Of a DNA stretch of 64,000 bases, positions 11,870 to 25,400 are shown in pieces (position 1 is the stretch's first letter; each line of letters starts with the position of its first letter). The stretch comes from Atrichornis clamosus. Lineage: Eukaryota; Chordata; Aves; Passeriformes; Menuridae. A model generated the notes under the pieces. That model had not been told where the DNA came from. It did no database searches and saw only the letters and a program-made list of their open reading frames with translations. The translations under genes were made by a program, and so were the position numbers. The stretch is from contig WBMZ01012194.1 in assembly GCA_013400975.1 (NCBI GenBank), forward strand, positions 248,001 through 312,000, given 5' to 3'.

Positions 11870-14800
11870 GTAAGGTCTGCTTCCATTTTTATATAGGAAA
11901 TAAGAGTTTAAGCACACCAAAGTAACATAATTAAGTAATACATATAGCATTTTCATGAAAGATTTGTTTTTCCCAAATATTTCCTAAATATGTAGTTTGT
12001 TAGTCTTTGTCTACTCAACACAAATGTGCTTCCTGTCATGTAGGTTGACATGTGAGATGTATTGCAAGTGGTTTTACCAAAATTGCCATTTATTTGTAAA
12101 TGTTTTCACTCACCTTCTCTCTCCACTTTCTAAAATCCAAGTATATGAATTTTCTGCAACCCCTGCTTTCTTCTGGCTCCTGTATCCATCAAAGAGTGCA
12201 ACTGGGGAGAAATTATCCATAGGGGACTGCCAATGGGCAGAAGCTTCCCTGCTGCTCGTGCCAAATCCAGCTGGCTGTGAGAATGGGGAGCTGCCAAATA
12301 CCTGAGCTGTGCTTCCAGTCAGCCTTTTAGACACTCAAATGGAATGTATGCTTGCGTAACCTCAAAGAGAATCTCTGAAGTCTAAATTTAAGCCATACCA
12401 GTCTGATTATAGTATTTTAATTTTTTATGTTTGTTGGAAAAGTAAGGAAGACATCAGGTGCTGTAAGAAAGTGGAAACTGAGCTGGTCCAGCCTCCTGTG
12501 TGGAAATCCTCCAACTCTGCCAGCAGTGTGTGGAAGCAGCAGTGGAGTACTGCAGGCAAATGAAAAGCACACTGGGGAGTTTGTCAGCCCTCCAGTAGCA
12601 ATTTACAATAAATAATACAGTTTAAAAGACAGCTTGAAAACTTTTTTTTTTTTGGTTAGAATAAATAGTGTACCTGTGCTAAAGTTATTTTTCCAGGAAA
12701 TGTTCTACTGCTGATAATTTTGGAAGCTGGAGCTTCTCTAGGAGCAGTATCTTTACTTACTACTTAAATGCAGCTGTGTTTACTTTTCTGGTTTCTTTTT
12801 TCATCAGACTATGCTCTGTATATGCATGTATATGTGCATATTTATAAATAGAGAGAAAGCAGGTTTTGGGTTTGCTTTTTTTTTGTTAAAACAAAAAAAC
12901 CCCTTTCAAATCATCTAATACCATTTCCTGAATGAGGAAGCCTCCAGTACATCTCTGGAAACAATAGGATGACATAATGTTGTATGGGAACTTCATCACT
13001 TAGCCTGGATGCTAAAATACAGATATATTGATAAGTGCATTGCTAACCTTCCAGCGCAATGCAGAGTTTTCATCACTAGTGAGATTGTAAGGGATAAATA
13101 TATTGCTTGTCTAAACTGCTGTGTTTAGTATTTACTCTTCATGGATAAATTCATTGTATGTCCTGACCAAGAATTTACTAAAGTTGCACTTTAGTTTAAG
13201 ACTCAGTAGTTTTATGAGTTTAAGAAACAAATACTACAGAAGTCATAGAATTAAAATTTCTATTGATATGAAATTTCATTTTGGTTGGTTTAGGCTGCAG
13301 GTTTTGTTCCTAAGATTTTTTTCTTTTTCATTTCCACAGAATATTTTCTGTAATGGATTATACTAACATGGTTTATTCTTAGCACAGCAATCATTTGGTG
13401 TACTTGAACCAAGGTAGAATTAGACTAAGTCTATGTAAGCCTACTGTACAGTTTGCAGTTTGGATGAAAATAAAAATAAATAGTTTCTACCACGTAGTTT
13501 GAAGATTATTCTGCCACATTGATGAATAGTTGGCTAAATCATTCATGTTCATTCAGGCATGAACTTAGTTTTCCTTGTAGTCCATATCCATCCTCCTTAT
13601 AGTGCCTCTGGGCAATTGTGTTGGTGATAAAAATTTTAAATTCTTTCTCATTTTCTGTCTGCTCAAATCTTTAAGATTAGTGTTCCTCAGGCAGTATGGA
13701 AAATGTATATATTTGTGACTGGTCACTTTGAAATCAATAGTCTTCAAATAAGCCGTCATCATATTTCCTTTGATATGAATACAATTTTATTTTCATCAGA
13801 TTTTTATTTTAACTGAACTATTGTTATAAATAAAATTGCAAATATCATATATAAAAAGAAAATAAAAATAGCATTGGCATTCATCCTAGGAGAAGAGAGG
13901 GTTAGGTAGAATGCAAGCCCAAGTTTTCCTTTAAAGTCTAAATTTCTCCTCTGAAAAGCAGTGTGAATGGATTCTAACTAGTTTATTTAAAACTAAATGA
14001 AGTATCTTTACACTAGATCCAGATTGTAATGCAGACATCCCTTTCATAAAGTTTCCTAGTTTTAAGTATTTCCTTTAAACTATAATTATCAACAATTGTC
14101 AGCTTCACCAACCATTTCAACACAGAGGTCAAAAGCAAATTAGACATAAAATTGCTTCTCTCCAGGGCAGCCTCACTTAGGATTCAGCTGAAGCACTTTT
14201 TTGTGTGTGAGGAAAATGACTTTGTTGCTGCCAGTGATGTACATTAAAAGGACTTAAAGAAAAAAATAACTTTTACAAATTTAACTCCTGATTCTTATTT
14301 AATGGTCATTACAGCATCTCATTATTTTAATGACTATTTTAATTATTTAATTTTGATGTCTCCAGTTTGAAACAGCTTTGAAACTTATTGAACTCTGCAT
14401 TTCTTTTGACTTTTCTCAATGAGATACCTGTTTTTAGGGAAATCAGCAATTATCCCATGCCATTTTTCAATGTTGTGTCATGTCAACTGTGGATTGCATT
14501 GCGTCTTATTATGTGTATATATTTTTTTTGAATTTGTTTTAGAAATCTCTGCAATTTTCTTTGACTCAACAAAATGTAAGGAATTCAGAGCTGTTTTATA
14601 AGGCTAGATAATATTATGACTTGCAAAAAACTAAAATTAAAATTGAGGTTGCTTTTGTCATTCTTTAAATAACACAAAAATTAAGAAATACAAAGCTAAG
14701 CATTAGGAAGAATAGAAAATTTATAAATCAATGACCCACTAGTTAGAGAATATCAATATTAAGCATTTTTCCTACACTGGGATGTAGTCTTAATTAGGCA

Positions 14801-16342
14801 ATCTTACTTTAATAGAACACCTATCTTAGTGTATTCTCTCTTTTTACTTTTGACTTACTGAGCTGTGGGCTTTTTTTAACATTTGCTGTAAGTAATTTAA
14901 TGTGCAAGACATGTACGAAAACCCCAAAATGGAGCTGCAACTCACGGTACTTTTGTGTAGCTCTTTCTGAGAATGGCAACAAACTGCAGAAGGGGAAACT
15001 GCCTGGAAGGTGACACCACAAAGGTGTCTAAAAAATCAAGTATTCTTAGGAAGAATAAAACTTGCAGTTTCTGAAGAGATTTAGTCAAGATAGTGAGAAA
15101 ACTTGATAGTACAGAAATGTTGGATACTTGTTTGGAAGACTCACATAGCTACAGAAGAAAGAAGAGATTGTCAACTTGGGAGGTTTAATGGTTTATGAGC
15201 CAAGTCTGGCAATGGCTATAAATATATTAAGTTACTAAATTATAAAAGGACTCTAAAAACTTTTAAATCATGCAGTGAGAATCTTTTTTTTTTTCCCCTA
15301 GCCAAGACACCAATCACTGTGACATTTAGATTAAAAATCCAAATTTAAAAAAACTACAATCTTGCTGTGATAGCTGTCCTCTTCCAAGCCTTACACCCCT
15401 TTTGGCACGGAGGAATCGACAGGTCTGACATGGTTTGACATTTGACAGGCTGCTGTAATTGACAGATTACTAATCTGCTGGGCATGATGAGCTCTGAAGT
15501 CCCACTCTATAGAGAGGTCATCCTTCAAACCCTGGCAGCAGGATCAATGGTTCTGGCAGGATTCACACTGTGATTTTGCTGCAGTACTGATCAGTGCTGA
15601 GTTTTCCCAAAACATGAAACTCTGGAGTGAAGCTGTGGTGCAAGATCAGCGGTTTATAGTCTTATTATTTCCCAAAAAGCAATTTTATGCTTTCAAGGTC
15701 AGGTGTAAAAAAATTATGTCAATAGGAATCCAGGTTTTTTTTTTTACTTTCACCAAAATCAACTGTAGTGAAGAGGGACTGGAGCTGTTTGTGGTCCTGA
15801 TGTCCTTAAAATCGCTTTGCATGCCAAATCCAGTGAGGGTCAGGACTATCAAAAATAAGATGACATTTAGTTATTTTATTTTGGAAGTTTTTTCTCCTCA
15901 CTAGATATGTTTGTCTGTGAGTTCATATTCTCTATCATGATAGCCTTTCAAATGCTTCACCTTTACATGTAGGTATTGGGGTTTTCATGTAGTCTCACTT
16001 AGTGACTTACTACCTCTTAAAAGATTTCTTAAGTGACTGAACAACATTTTAAAGCTATAAGGACTGGATTCAGTCACTCACAATGGCAGAAAACCCTTTC
16101 TCACAAAAAAACCCTTAAAATTCACGTGTCTCTACACAGTCAGTTTTTGTGTGAATTCATGTTGTGTTGAATTGCTGTTTTAAAGAGGTTCTGTGTCAAA
16201 GTGCAAATATATATATATGCTGGTTATTAGTCTGGACTGAACTGCTCAGAATTACATTCTACTACAATTTTGTAATCAAATAGGCATGATTTTGTTCCAG
16301 AGAACAATTTAGTAATGAAGCTTTTAAAATGTTCCATTCCAG
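11870..16342 (+). other. ATRNL1: Intron between second PSI and first laminin-EGF exons
   Basis: A 4.5-kb AT-rich phase-1 intron with donor GTAAGG and acceptor CATTCCAG. A short TA run occurs near 16207-16218. No repeat family or RNA gene is recognised. Confidence 0.88.
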
Positions 16343-16480
16343 CTTGCCAGTGTAATGGCCACAGCACCTGCATCAACAGCAATGTCTGTGATCAGTGTAA
16401 AAACCTAACAACAGGAAAACAGTGTGAGGCCTGCATGCCAGGATATTATGGGGATCCCACAAATGGAGGACAGTGTACAG
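16343..16480 (+). CDS. ATRNL1: ATRNL1 coding exon: first laminin-type EGF module
   Basis: The exon completes an alanine codon and reads CQCNGHSTCINSNVCDQC, then KNLTTGKQCEACMPGYYGD and PTNGGQCT. Eight cysteines with the CxCNGHS opening and the GYYGDP loop are the signature of a laminin-type EGF repeat, an extracellular disulphide-bonded spacer. The acceptor is CCATTCCAG and the donor is GTAAGT. Length is 138 bp, phase 1 at both ends, so the module matches one exon exactly. NLT is a sequon. In the full protein this repeat sits between the PSI domains and the membrane-proximal region. Reading continues past the donor to a stop at 16558, but that extension is intronic. Confidence 0.94.
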
Positions 16481-19400
16481 GTAAGTCCTTCTACTGGGAA
16501 GAAAAAGAAAAATATCAAAATGACATTTTATGTAATGTGAATTTAACCTTTTTAGTGTAACGTGAAATTAACTTTTCTTTAAAGGTTAAAAGTTTATTTA
16601 ATAGTAGAGAAGAGTTGATCAGCTAAATTAATGACTCAAAATCAGATTAATATTTTTAAAAAGGAACTCAGTCAGAGTCATCATGTTTGCAGTTGTTTGG
16701 TCTGGAGTCTCTAAGAACAAAGTGCTCTCTAAGGAGGAGAAAGAAAGTCTCTCGTGAGAGCAACACTTTAAATCCTGTTATTTCACGGAGACATTTAATT
16801 TCATGTAAATAATCCTGTTAGAAGCAGTGAGAAGGTACTTGCAAATAAAGTTCAGTATCCACCATAATGTCTGATAGCATGGATGCGTGATGCTAGTGCA
16901 AAAATTATGCATTTATCAGACCAAAAAGACTTACTGATGTAACATTGAAACAAAAAGGTCTGGTATGCTGAGGGAGGCAAGGCACCTGTACCTGTCCAAT
17001 GTTTAATTTTTCAGTTGCTGCATTGAAGGATTCTCCTTGAAGTGAACGAGAGAATGATCCAATACTCCAAATGGTTTTTGTATATTGCTGTAGGGCTGCT
17101 TTTTCACTTGCATGGGTGGTTTTAAAGCTGACAGTAACTCCTTCCCTTAAAACTAAATGGTGGAAGGAGGAATATATTCGGTATGAAAACTCAATAAAGT
17201 TGACTTTGAATCTAGGAGGGTGCTGGAAAGTTTTGTCCCATGATTTTTCTTCTTCATTCCTGATGTTTCTTTAACCAGATTGTTGCTTCTCAAGGAATGT
17301 TTATTCATTTAAAGGGTTTGTTTGTTCCTCAGCACTCTTAACGTGCAGTAGGCAATGCATAAAGATTCACATCTGGTAAACTCAAGCACAATATGCAAAA
17401 ATTATGTTCAAGGGGATAGAAAGATTAATGTCTACCCTTATTGACAATTGAACATTTTGCTGGAGCTTTATGACGCTTTAAATAATTCTTAATAGTTCTC
17501 TTTTTCTCCTGAAGTTGACAAAATGTTCTTTTGCTGTCTGTATCACCTTTATGGCAAAATGATGTATTCATACAGCTTTTATTCTTCAGGGATACATTAG
17601 CTATCAACCAAATAAGCACTCCATCACCTTTAGTGAAATATGTGTGGTGCAATAATGGCAAAAATCAATTTATAAGACCAGTAAAATTATAAATTTTACA
17701 ACTTGTTTTTTCAAACCCAGTCTGTAAGAGTGCATATTTTTATTGGTAGACATGATTTTAACAGGAGCTATTTTGACTAAAGAATGCTTCAAAAAATAAA
17801 AGTTATAATTAGTTTGAGACCTTATCTACATTAGTATATTGTATTTTGTAGTATAGAGCCAATAATAAATATGTTTACATCCTTAGGATATCTTGAAAGA
17901 TGCAGTCATTATGAACTGTTAGATTTTTCTTCAGTATCCTAATTACTGTGGCAGAGGTTCCCAAATTATGGGCCAGGGATTTCTGTAGGAAAAAATATCA
18001 GTGATCTATAGATAAGTCAAATCAATGTTACTGGGATTTAAGAGGATTTTGGAACCGTAGCTGGGATCAGGCACTGTGCAAACATAAAGTAAGTGATTAT
18101 TCTGTTTCATTTATCCTTCATTCTGGTAATGCTATTGGTAATACAGAAAAAATTAAAACATGACTGCAAGTTAAAAGCATAATTAGAATAGAAGTGTACA
18201 GAAAAAAGACATGAGTGGAAGAAAGGGCAACCCAGTCAGAAGCTGAGGTAGAGTGTGACTGAAATAACAAGAAAATAAGACAGGAAATTATGTGAAAAAG
18301 CCAAACAAAGTACAAAAAGTTATGAGGAGCTAAAAAATTACCTACACAAGTCATCCTTGTAGTTCCACCATGCCACTTTGCTGCTGCCAGCCGAGTTCCA
18401 GCTGGATCCCACTGACTTCCCTTTTCCACTCAGACTCAGCCTGTGGAACAGTGGCTGCCGGAGCACGTGGTGCATTTTTTTCCTTGGAGCTCCTCAGTGA
18501 TTTCTTTGAGTATCCAGATTGAAAACTTTTTAAAGGAATGACAAGATAATGACTATAACTCTTAAAGTACATCTGTAATACTGTAATATTCTTCATCTGT
18601 CAAGTTGCTATAGTTACAAGGGCATAACTTGGTTATGAATTGGAGAGCAGTCAAAGCTGGGAACAGAGGTGGTTCTCGATCTCTGCAGTGGAGAGGGAAA
18701 GTGGTGTGCTCAGGGTGAAAAACTGGAAATCATTTTCCTTACATCCTCGTGACATAAAATAACTTTTTCTCACTGTCCTGACAAAAGTACTTATGAATTC
18801 AGTACACATTTATGTTTTCTGCAGTCATGATATATGTACTTACAGGTAAAATCTGAGCTCCAGCTTAGTTTGACTGTTGGTGATACAGACTAAAACGAAT
18901 TTCTAGAAAACCTTCCTTTTCTTTTATAGGCTGCATTAGCCTTCATTTTTTTTCAGATCCCTGATATTGAAAGGAAGGAGAAGGAGATGCATGGCAAGCC
19001 TTGCAGTCCTTGGAAAACCTTTTTCTTTTTCTTTCCTTAACTACAGCAATTGTTTCCTAAATCCTTTCTGTTTATACTCCTAGGAGGTAATTCAGAAAGC
19101 TCTGAAAGAAGCTGACTGGCCACCTCTGAGTGATCAATTCTGTTCTGACCTTTGTCCAGGGATGAGAAATTCTGTAAAAATATAACTTATTTTTTTTCTA
19201 CTTTGGTTATGATGGTGGCTTTACAACTGTCATCAGAAAACTGATACATTTATAGTGGTATTGCATAGTGTTATGCTATCAAATTACTATGGAATGAATA
19301 ACAGTTGTTATAGGAGAAAGATATAATTCATGTTTCAAAAGGTTTTGAATAGTTGTGATTAAAGAATGGATAAAAAATTGACTTTTCTAGATTTTCACTC

Positions 19401-22400
19401 ACTGTAATTGCTGGCATTTCAATAGCTTTAAAACAGATCTAAGGACTTGCTTTGCATCCTGATATGATGCAGGCTTGGTAAATGTGACAAAACTCATAGA
19501 AGGACAAAGAAAAGATGGAGGCATAATAACAGGCTTCCAAATGCATGAAGGGAAGCTGAAAAGAGAGAATGATGAGAAAGTGCCTTCCCCCACACTCCCA
19601 TTTTGGTTAAGGAGGAAGTAATGGGATTAGGCTGGAACAAGAAAGATTAAGGTGGAATACAAGGAAAGAATTCTACTGGTTAAAATGTGAAAGATTACCT
19701 AAAGATGTTCTGAGATCTGCATTATCACTTACACTATAGTTTTTAAATTTTCAAACATCTCAAGCTTTGGAAATGAGCAGGGAACTAGCTGATTTCACAC
19801 ATTGTTCTCCAGTTCTAATTTTCAATAGAGTCTTGGAGTCTGAGATCTAGAAAGCAGGGAGGTATTGAGTAAATTGTGCCAATTACACAGGAAAATGATC
19901 TACGTACAGCCAAACAGCTATGGATATTTACCATATTATGAGTCCTTCGTGCTACTAAGGTTATTAAGTTAGTAAGTTGCATACTACTTATATTTGAATC
20001 TGTAGAATTTTTGTTACTGTGCAGTTAAAAAGTTTTCCATTCTATGCAGGTTTCCTCTGTAACTGACCCTCTGGTTTTTTTGCGTCAGAACTGTGGTAGT
20101 TTTTATAAATAATTACTGTTCTTCTTAAAATAACCATGCCTAACACCAATTATTCATTTAATTCTGTCACTTGAAGTCTCTTTTCAGTACAGAGAATGAG
20201 AGTTAGAGTTTGTATTCTTGGTGTAATAATTAACTTTATATTCAGTAGTCCTAAGATGTGGCTTGCAGTAAAGATGTATGTGCTCCTTCAGTTCTTTCTG
20301 ACATTTCATTGTATAAATATATAGTTTGAATTATTTTGTATTTGATTCATTGCTGCATTCTCTACAAAAATCAGTAATAATTTGCAGAGGTTTTTTATTG
20401 TATGTTAAAGGAAGTTCTGTGACTGTAATTTATTAGTTATCTGTGCTGTTGCTAATTAAAAACGGTTTCAGGTAGTCTGTGGTGTTAAATAGGTAGCCAT
20501 AATAGAAAATGAAATTAATTTCTTACCTTAAATTATGAAATTTTTTTAGTTGTACAAAAAGATTTGCATTCCTTCTTGGAAATAAATGGTAGTGCACAAA
20601 TTAGTAAGTCCAGACCTTGTGCACATGCTTAAAACCCCTGTCTGGCAAAGAAAAGCATGAAGTGAATGCACCACCCAAGTTACCACCTAAAGTTACAGCA
20701 TCCTTTTAAGAGTTATCTCAATGTGCAGGAAGAGAAGAGGGAAGGCAGAGGTGAGTTCTGAACATGAGGAGTCAGGTTTGGAGTTCCAGACCCAGCAAAT
20801 GCATGGGCTGCCCTCGGAGTGCTAAACGCAGTGCTGGCAGCCTGCGCCAGAACTGACTGAGTCACCACGCCGTGCAGTGAACAGGACAAGGCACCGTCAC
20901 TCTCTGTACGGCGGTGGAGATTAGATGGCAGAATCACGGCTCTTGTCTGTTCCTGAGCAGGCAAAGCTGTCCAGGTGTGGGATACCTGGGAAGCCTTTCA
21001 GTGCTGAAGAGCTTGAAGGCAGATATTCCAAATCACTTTGATTAATTTCTTTCTAAATTTTACTCAAGTCCCATTTGAGGTACGGATTTGAAGGCATGAA
21101 TATCAAAATTCACTAACAGAAAATTCATCATTGAAGATTAATGGATTTTGGAGATAAAACAGTTTTGACTGTAGGTGTGAACTAGTGCTGGCTTGCTGTC
21201 TTGGTGGTTTTGTTCTCTTCAGGGTCTTGTTCTGTCTTGTGCTGCATGTCTGGGAAATATGCAATTTTAAAATAAAAATTCTAGAAAAAATAGAGTTGTA
21301 TGTGTACTACAGACTGCACATAAAGTACCAAGATAAAACTATGGGAGATTGCTTGGAACAATTTTGTGTCATCTTAGCAACATTTTTTAGCATTATTTTC
21401 AAGCTTATTAATCATCTTCTTAGTTGTCAATGTAAAAAAAAATTGTTCTGGTTTCTTATCATCATCTTGTCATTTTCTTTAAGCATGGTATTTAAAAAAA
21501 TTATCTTTACAATTTATGAGATGCCAGGAAAAAATTCTTTACAGTAACTAATGACATACACGATAAATGTCTAATACATTTAATAATAATAATATAACTT
21601 AAGCATTTTGCTGTATTGTCATTTTTTAAAATAAAGTGATAACATCCCAAGCAGCATTCAGTTTTCCCAGAATTGTGCTGCCATTATTGTTTCTTTTGCA
21701 GTAGGAGGAAAACTGTGAGTCCCAGCACAGCAGGAACATCATGATTTAGCTTGCACTGCTTGTTCTCTGAGCAGCCTTAGAAGAAAAAATGTGTGAGACA
21801 CTGATGACCATCCTGGAAAAGTCTCTGGTCACACAGGCTGCATTATTTTTATTGCCTTTATAGATCTGTCCCCTTCTCTGCTATCACACACTGGATATCA
21901 CACCAAAGGCAGCAGCTTCCCCCCACATTCGGTTTGAAAATGTGAAGTTAATCTTTTACTGGAAACACTTGATTTTTTTACCAGATCTGTTATCAGAAGT
22001 GAAGATGTTTTAGTGAATGTACACCATGTGTGGAGCACCTGTATTTATACACATATGTGCATATATGTACACGTGCTGCTCCTTGAATGCATTCCACAAA
22101 AACTTTGGCATCTACACATGAGCCATCCAACTGACATGTACCTGTAGTAGGTGCCTCAAGAGATTAAAAAGAATAGATCAGATAGGTATCAATAAAAGAC
22201 TAGGCTGTTAGAGTTACTTTCAGGTACCTTAGGTGAAGGATTAGGTGAAATTTACCCCAGCCATAAATTAGTTGCATAGACATGTATTTGTGATTATTTG
22301 TGTTGGTTAAAAGAATAAAAGTTAAAACTTCTTAGTGACATGTTGACACCTAAGTTATCTCTGAAGTAACAGGAGGATGTTCCATGGTGTTAAAATCTTG

Positions 22401-25400
22401 CTGCTCAGAAAATGTGATTATTCTGCTGAGTAAGTGACAGCTGAGATGTGGGGTTTTAAGAGAAGATGCCAAGGGTGGCACAAGTCATTACAGTGTCTAT
22501 GAAAGAGAGACGTGAGAAAGATGTTAAACTCATCCTGGCAGCAGACTGACAATGGTCTCCTTGGATTTTAGGTTCTATCTCACTTTGAAAGATGCCCATT
22601 GGGTAGATTTACAGATTGTTTTTTCTGGCACTATTTCTGTCATTTTTACCTGTTCAGCAGTAGCAACCTTCAGAACGTTCTTGTCATGACCCTCTGTGGA
22701 GGAACTGATTCTGGTTTCCTTTACTGTCTCTCCAGAAGAAATACTACCATAGGCACCATCCAAAACAGAGCTCTGTTCCTGTAGAGCACAAAGGGCAGTA
22801 TTTGGTTAGATATTTGGAAAAAAAAAAGAATCCAGTTTCATTTACAAGGGGCAGGTGTGCGTTAGAGTGGGTTTTGGTGTAGGCAGCACATTTAAGGAAC
22901 CCCCCAACTACTTTTAAGTAATTTGTAGTCTGATTTTTTAGAACATAAGCATCAATTTGAACAAAATCAGCTATGGAAAAATAGGAGAAGTGTGCTAAGG
23001 AGAACAAATTGGAAAGAGATCCTCCTTTTGCTACCAAATAATTTCAGTGTGGGTGTCCTTCTTTCCCAGTTTTCTTGACAATCCAACAGCTTGTTGCTGT
23101 GTCCAAGCTGAATCAGATTCCATACAACCCACACTTGTTCTTAGGGAAGACTTTTGCTTCCTCTCCTCCAGTTTGATTCTGCTCTTTGATACAGATACAG
23201 GCCTCTTCTTTTCTGAAACATCTTTGAGTTTTGCTCCTGCTCCCCAGCCACGTTCTTAGACTGTAGAAACACACGTACAGATAGATGTACATGCACACAG
23301 CATTTGCATATGAAATTGTATGTACAGCAAATTACACGATTTCACACACTACAGAAAGCAACCCATCTTTCATTAAAAAAAAAAAGTCGATATTATGACA
23401 AGGAAAACAATTTAATATTCACTTCAGGTTTTTGAACAAATGCATGCTGTTTTCTGTAAGGTTGATGTGAAGGTACCTGGCAATTTACATTTAGACTTAT
23501 TTTTCAAGGTTTCCGAAAGTTATATAAGCAATGAGGGAACAGAAAGCAGCAGTCTTCATTTGTCACTTCAACACTGCCACTGCGTAGCTTTACAATTACC
23601 TCTGGTTGGGGATTGCATAGGGCAGGTGGAGAAGCATCTACCTAAATATTCTGAATATAAGTATTTTATGACTGTATTTGAGACAGTGAACCTAAAAGTG
23701 GAATTAATTGTTTCCTTAAGAATAGTTTTATTTAGTAAATATCATAGTACAATGGCATTATAATTGAGTTTTAGTCTCAAAGCAGCTGGAGACTAACAGC
23801 ATTAGGACATATGCTGTTACATATGACATTAGTTTAAGCAGTCTAGGTTAGGCAGGTGCTATTGGCCTGAGAAAGATCTTTAGAAGGAGAAATAAAATCT
23901 TGCATTTAAAACTTCATCAAGAGACCTTTTTATTTTTAGTAAACTGAAATAATCTAGTTCTGTTGTGATTCAGAACTTTACAAACAAATTTTGCAGCAAT
24001 TCTGACCTTTATCATTGCTTTCAGATAATTTAAGAATGGGAAACTGGCTTTCCACAGTATGGACAATTCAGTTATTCTATGAAAAATGTAAAAAATAGAG
24101 CTAGTTTAACTACTGTACTCATTTAGTTTTTTTTTTAATTTTCATTAACACTTTCTGCTGCTATGATCACAAAGTGGTGATGCATGTCCAGAAACATCTT
24201 TTATTAGCATGTAGTAATAGTTGGTCTTAATAGCACAAAAGGAGCTGTTCTTAGCTATTAATCTTCAGTGAGCAATGACCTGATGCTTTGCTCTTATCAC
24301 ATATTATTTAGAAACAAAAGACAGATGTTCAGTCCAAATTAATATATCATAATGCGTTTCTATATAAAATGATTGCATGAAGAAGGCAGAAAAAATAGAA
24401 CATCTAAATTTTGGATCTCAAGCCATTAATCTTTCCTCCCGTTGAGTCTGACAGCCATATAAAATTTCTCATAGAAGTCAAGTAAGTTAAAAACAAGCTG
24501 GACTGCAGCTGTAGTTTTGTAATAAACCGTGTATAGAGTACTTAAAGAGAAACCCATTAAGAGAAGTTAAACCCCCACAATTTTCTGCATTTTTAAAAAG
24601 GATTCCTCTCTCTTATGTTTTCAAAATGGGGAAGGGGATATGTTCAGCTGCTACTAGAAGTCTTTAGCACAAAAGTTCTTGTGGGATCACCTCCAACTAC
24701 TTAGAAGGCAATTTCCACCCCTGTCTGCAATGATATTTTCCTCTTCAAGATGTTTGTCCCAGTACATTTCAACCTGACTCTACCTGTGCCATGATGTTTT
24801 TCTTCTGTGTTGACCATAAAGCTCAGGGCTATGAAACTAGTGAGAAGAACCAAAACAAGCTCTATCACTGTGTAGAGTTTTGTTGATTTGTTTGTAATAG
24901 AAAATATGATAGTGATTCTCAGTTCTTAACTTCATATCAGAAAAGAGGTAAATGGATAAAGTTGTAACCTGTAACCCGTAACCTCTACCAACCTGTAAAA
25001 TTGATCCTTTTTCTTCTGTAATATATTTCTGTTTCAAAAAGGTTTCTGGTCCAAAATTTGATGTTCTTGGACTGTGAGTCCTGTTTAAGGTAGGGCTAAG
25101 AATGAGGATGAAGAGCTTTGAACTGTCATCTGCTGGAAAAACTAACAGGAAGCATAAAGGAATACAATACCCTCAACTAGCAGTATAAACAGCAGCAAAA
25201 GCATTTTCTTCTGCATCTTCCTAAAGTAGAATTAGGAATGAATGTGAGTTGATGGGAGTTTTAACTCTCTTAGAAAATGAAATGGCAGCTTGGGGTACAG
25301 AGGTTTTATGTAGTTTTTCTGTTTAACTGTTTTAATGTCTTGAATGTCATGTAAATTTTATTTATGGATTTCATTGATGCAATATCATGCATTGGGCATT

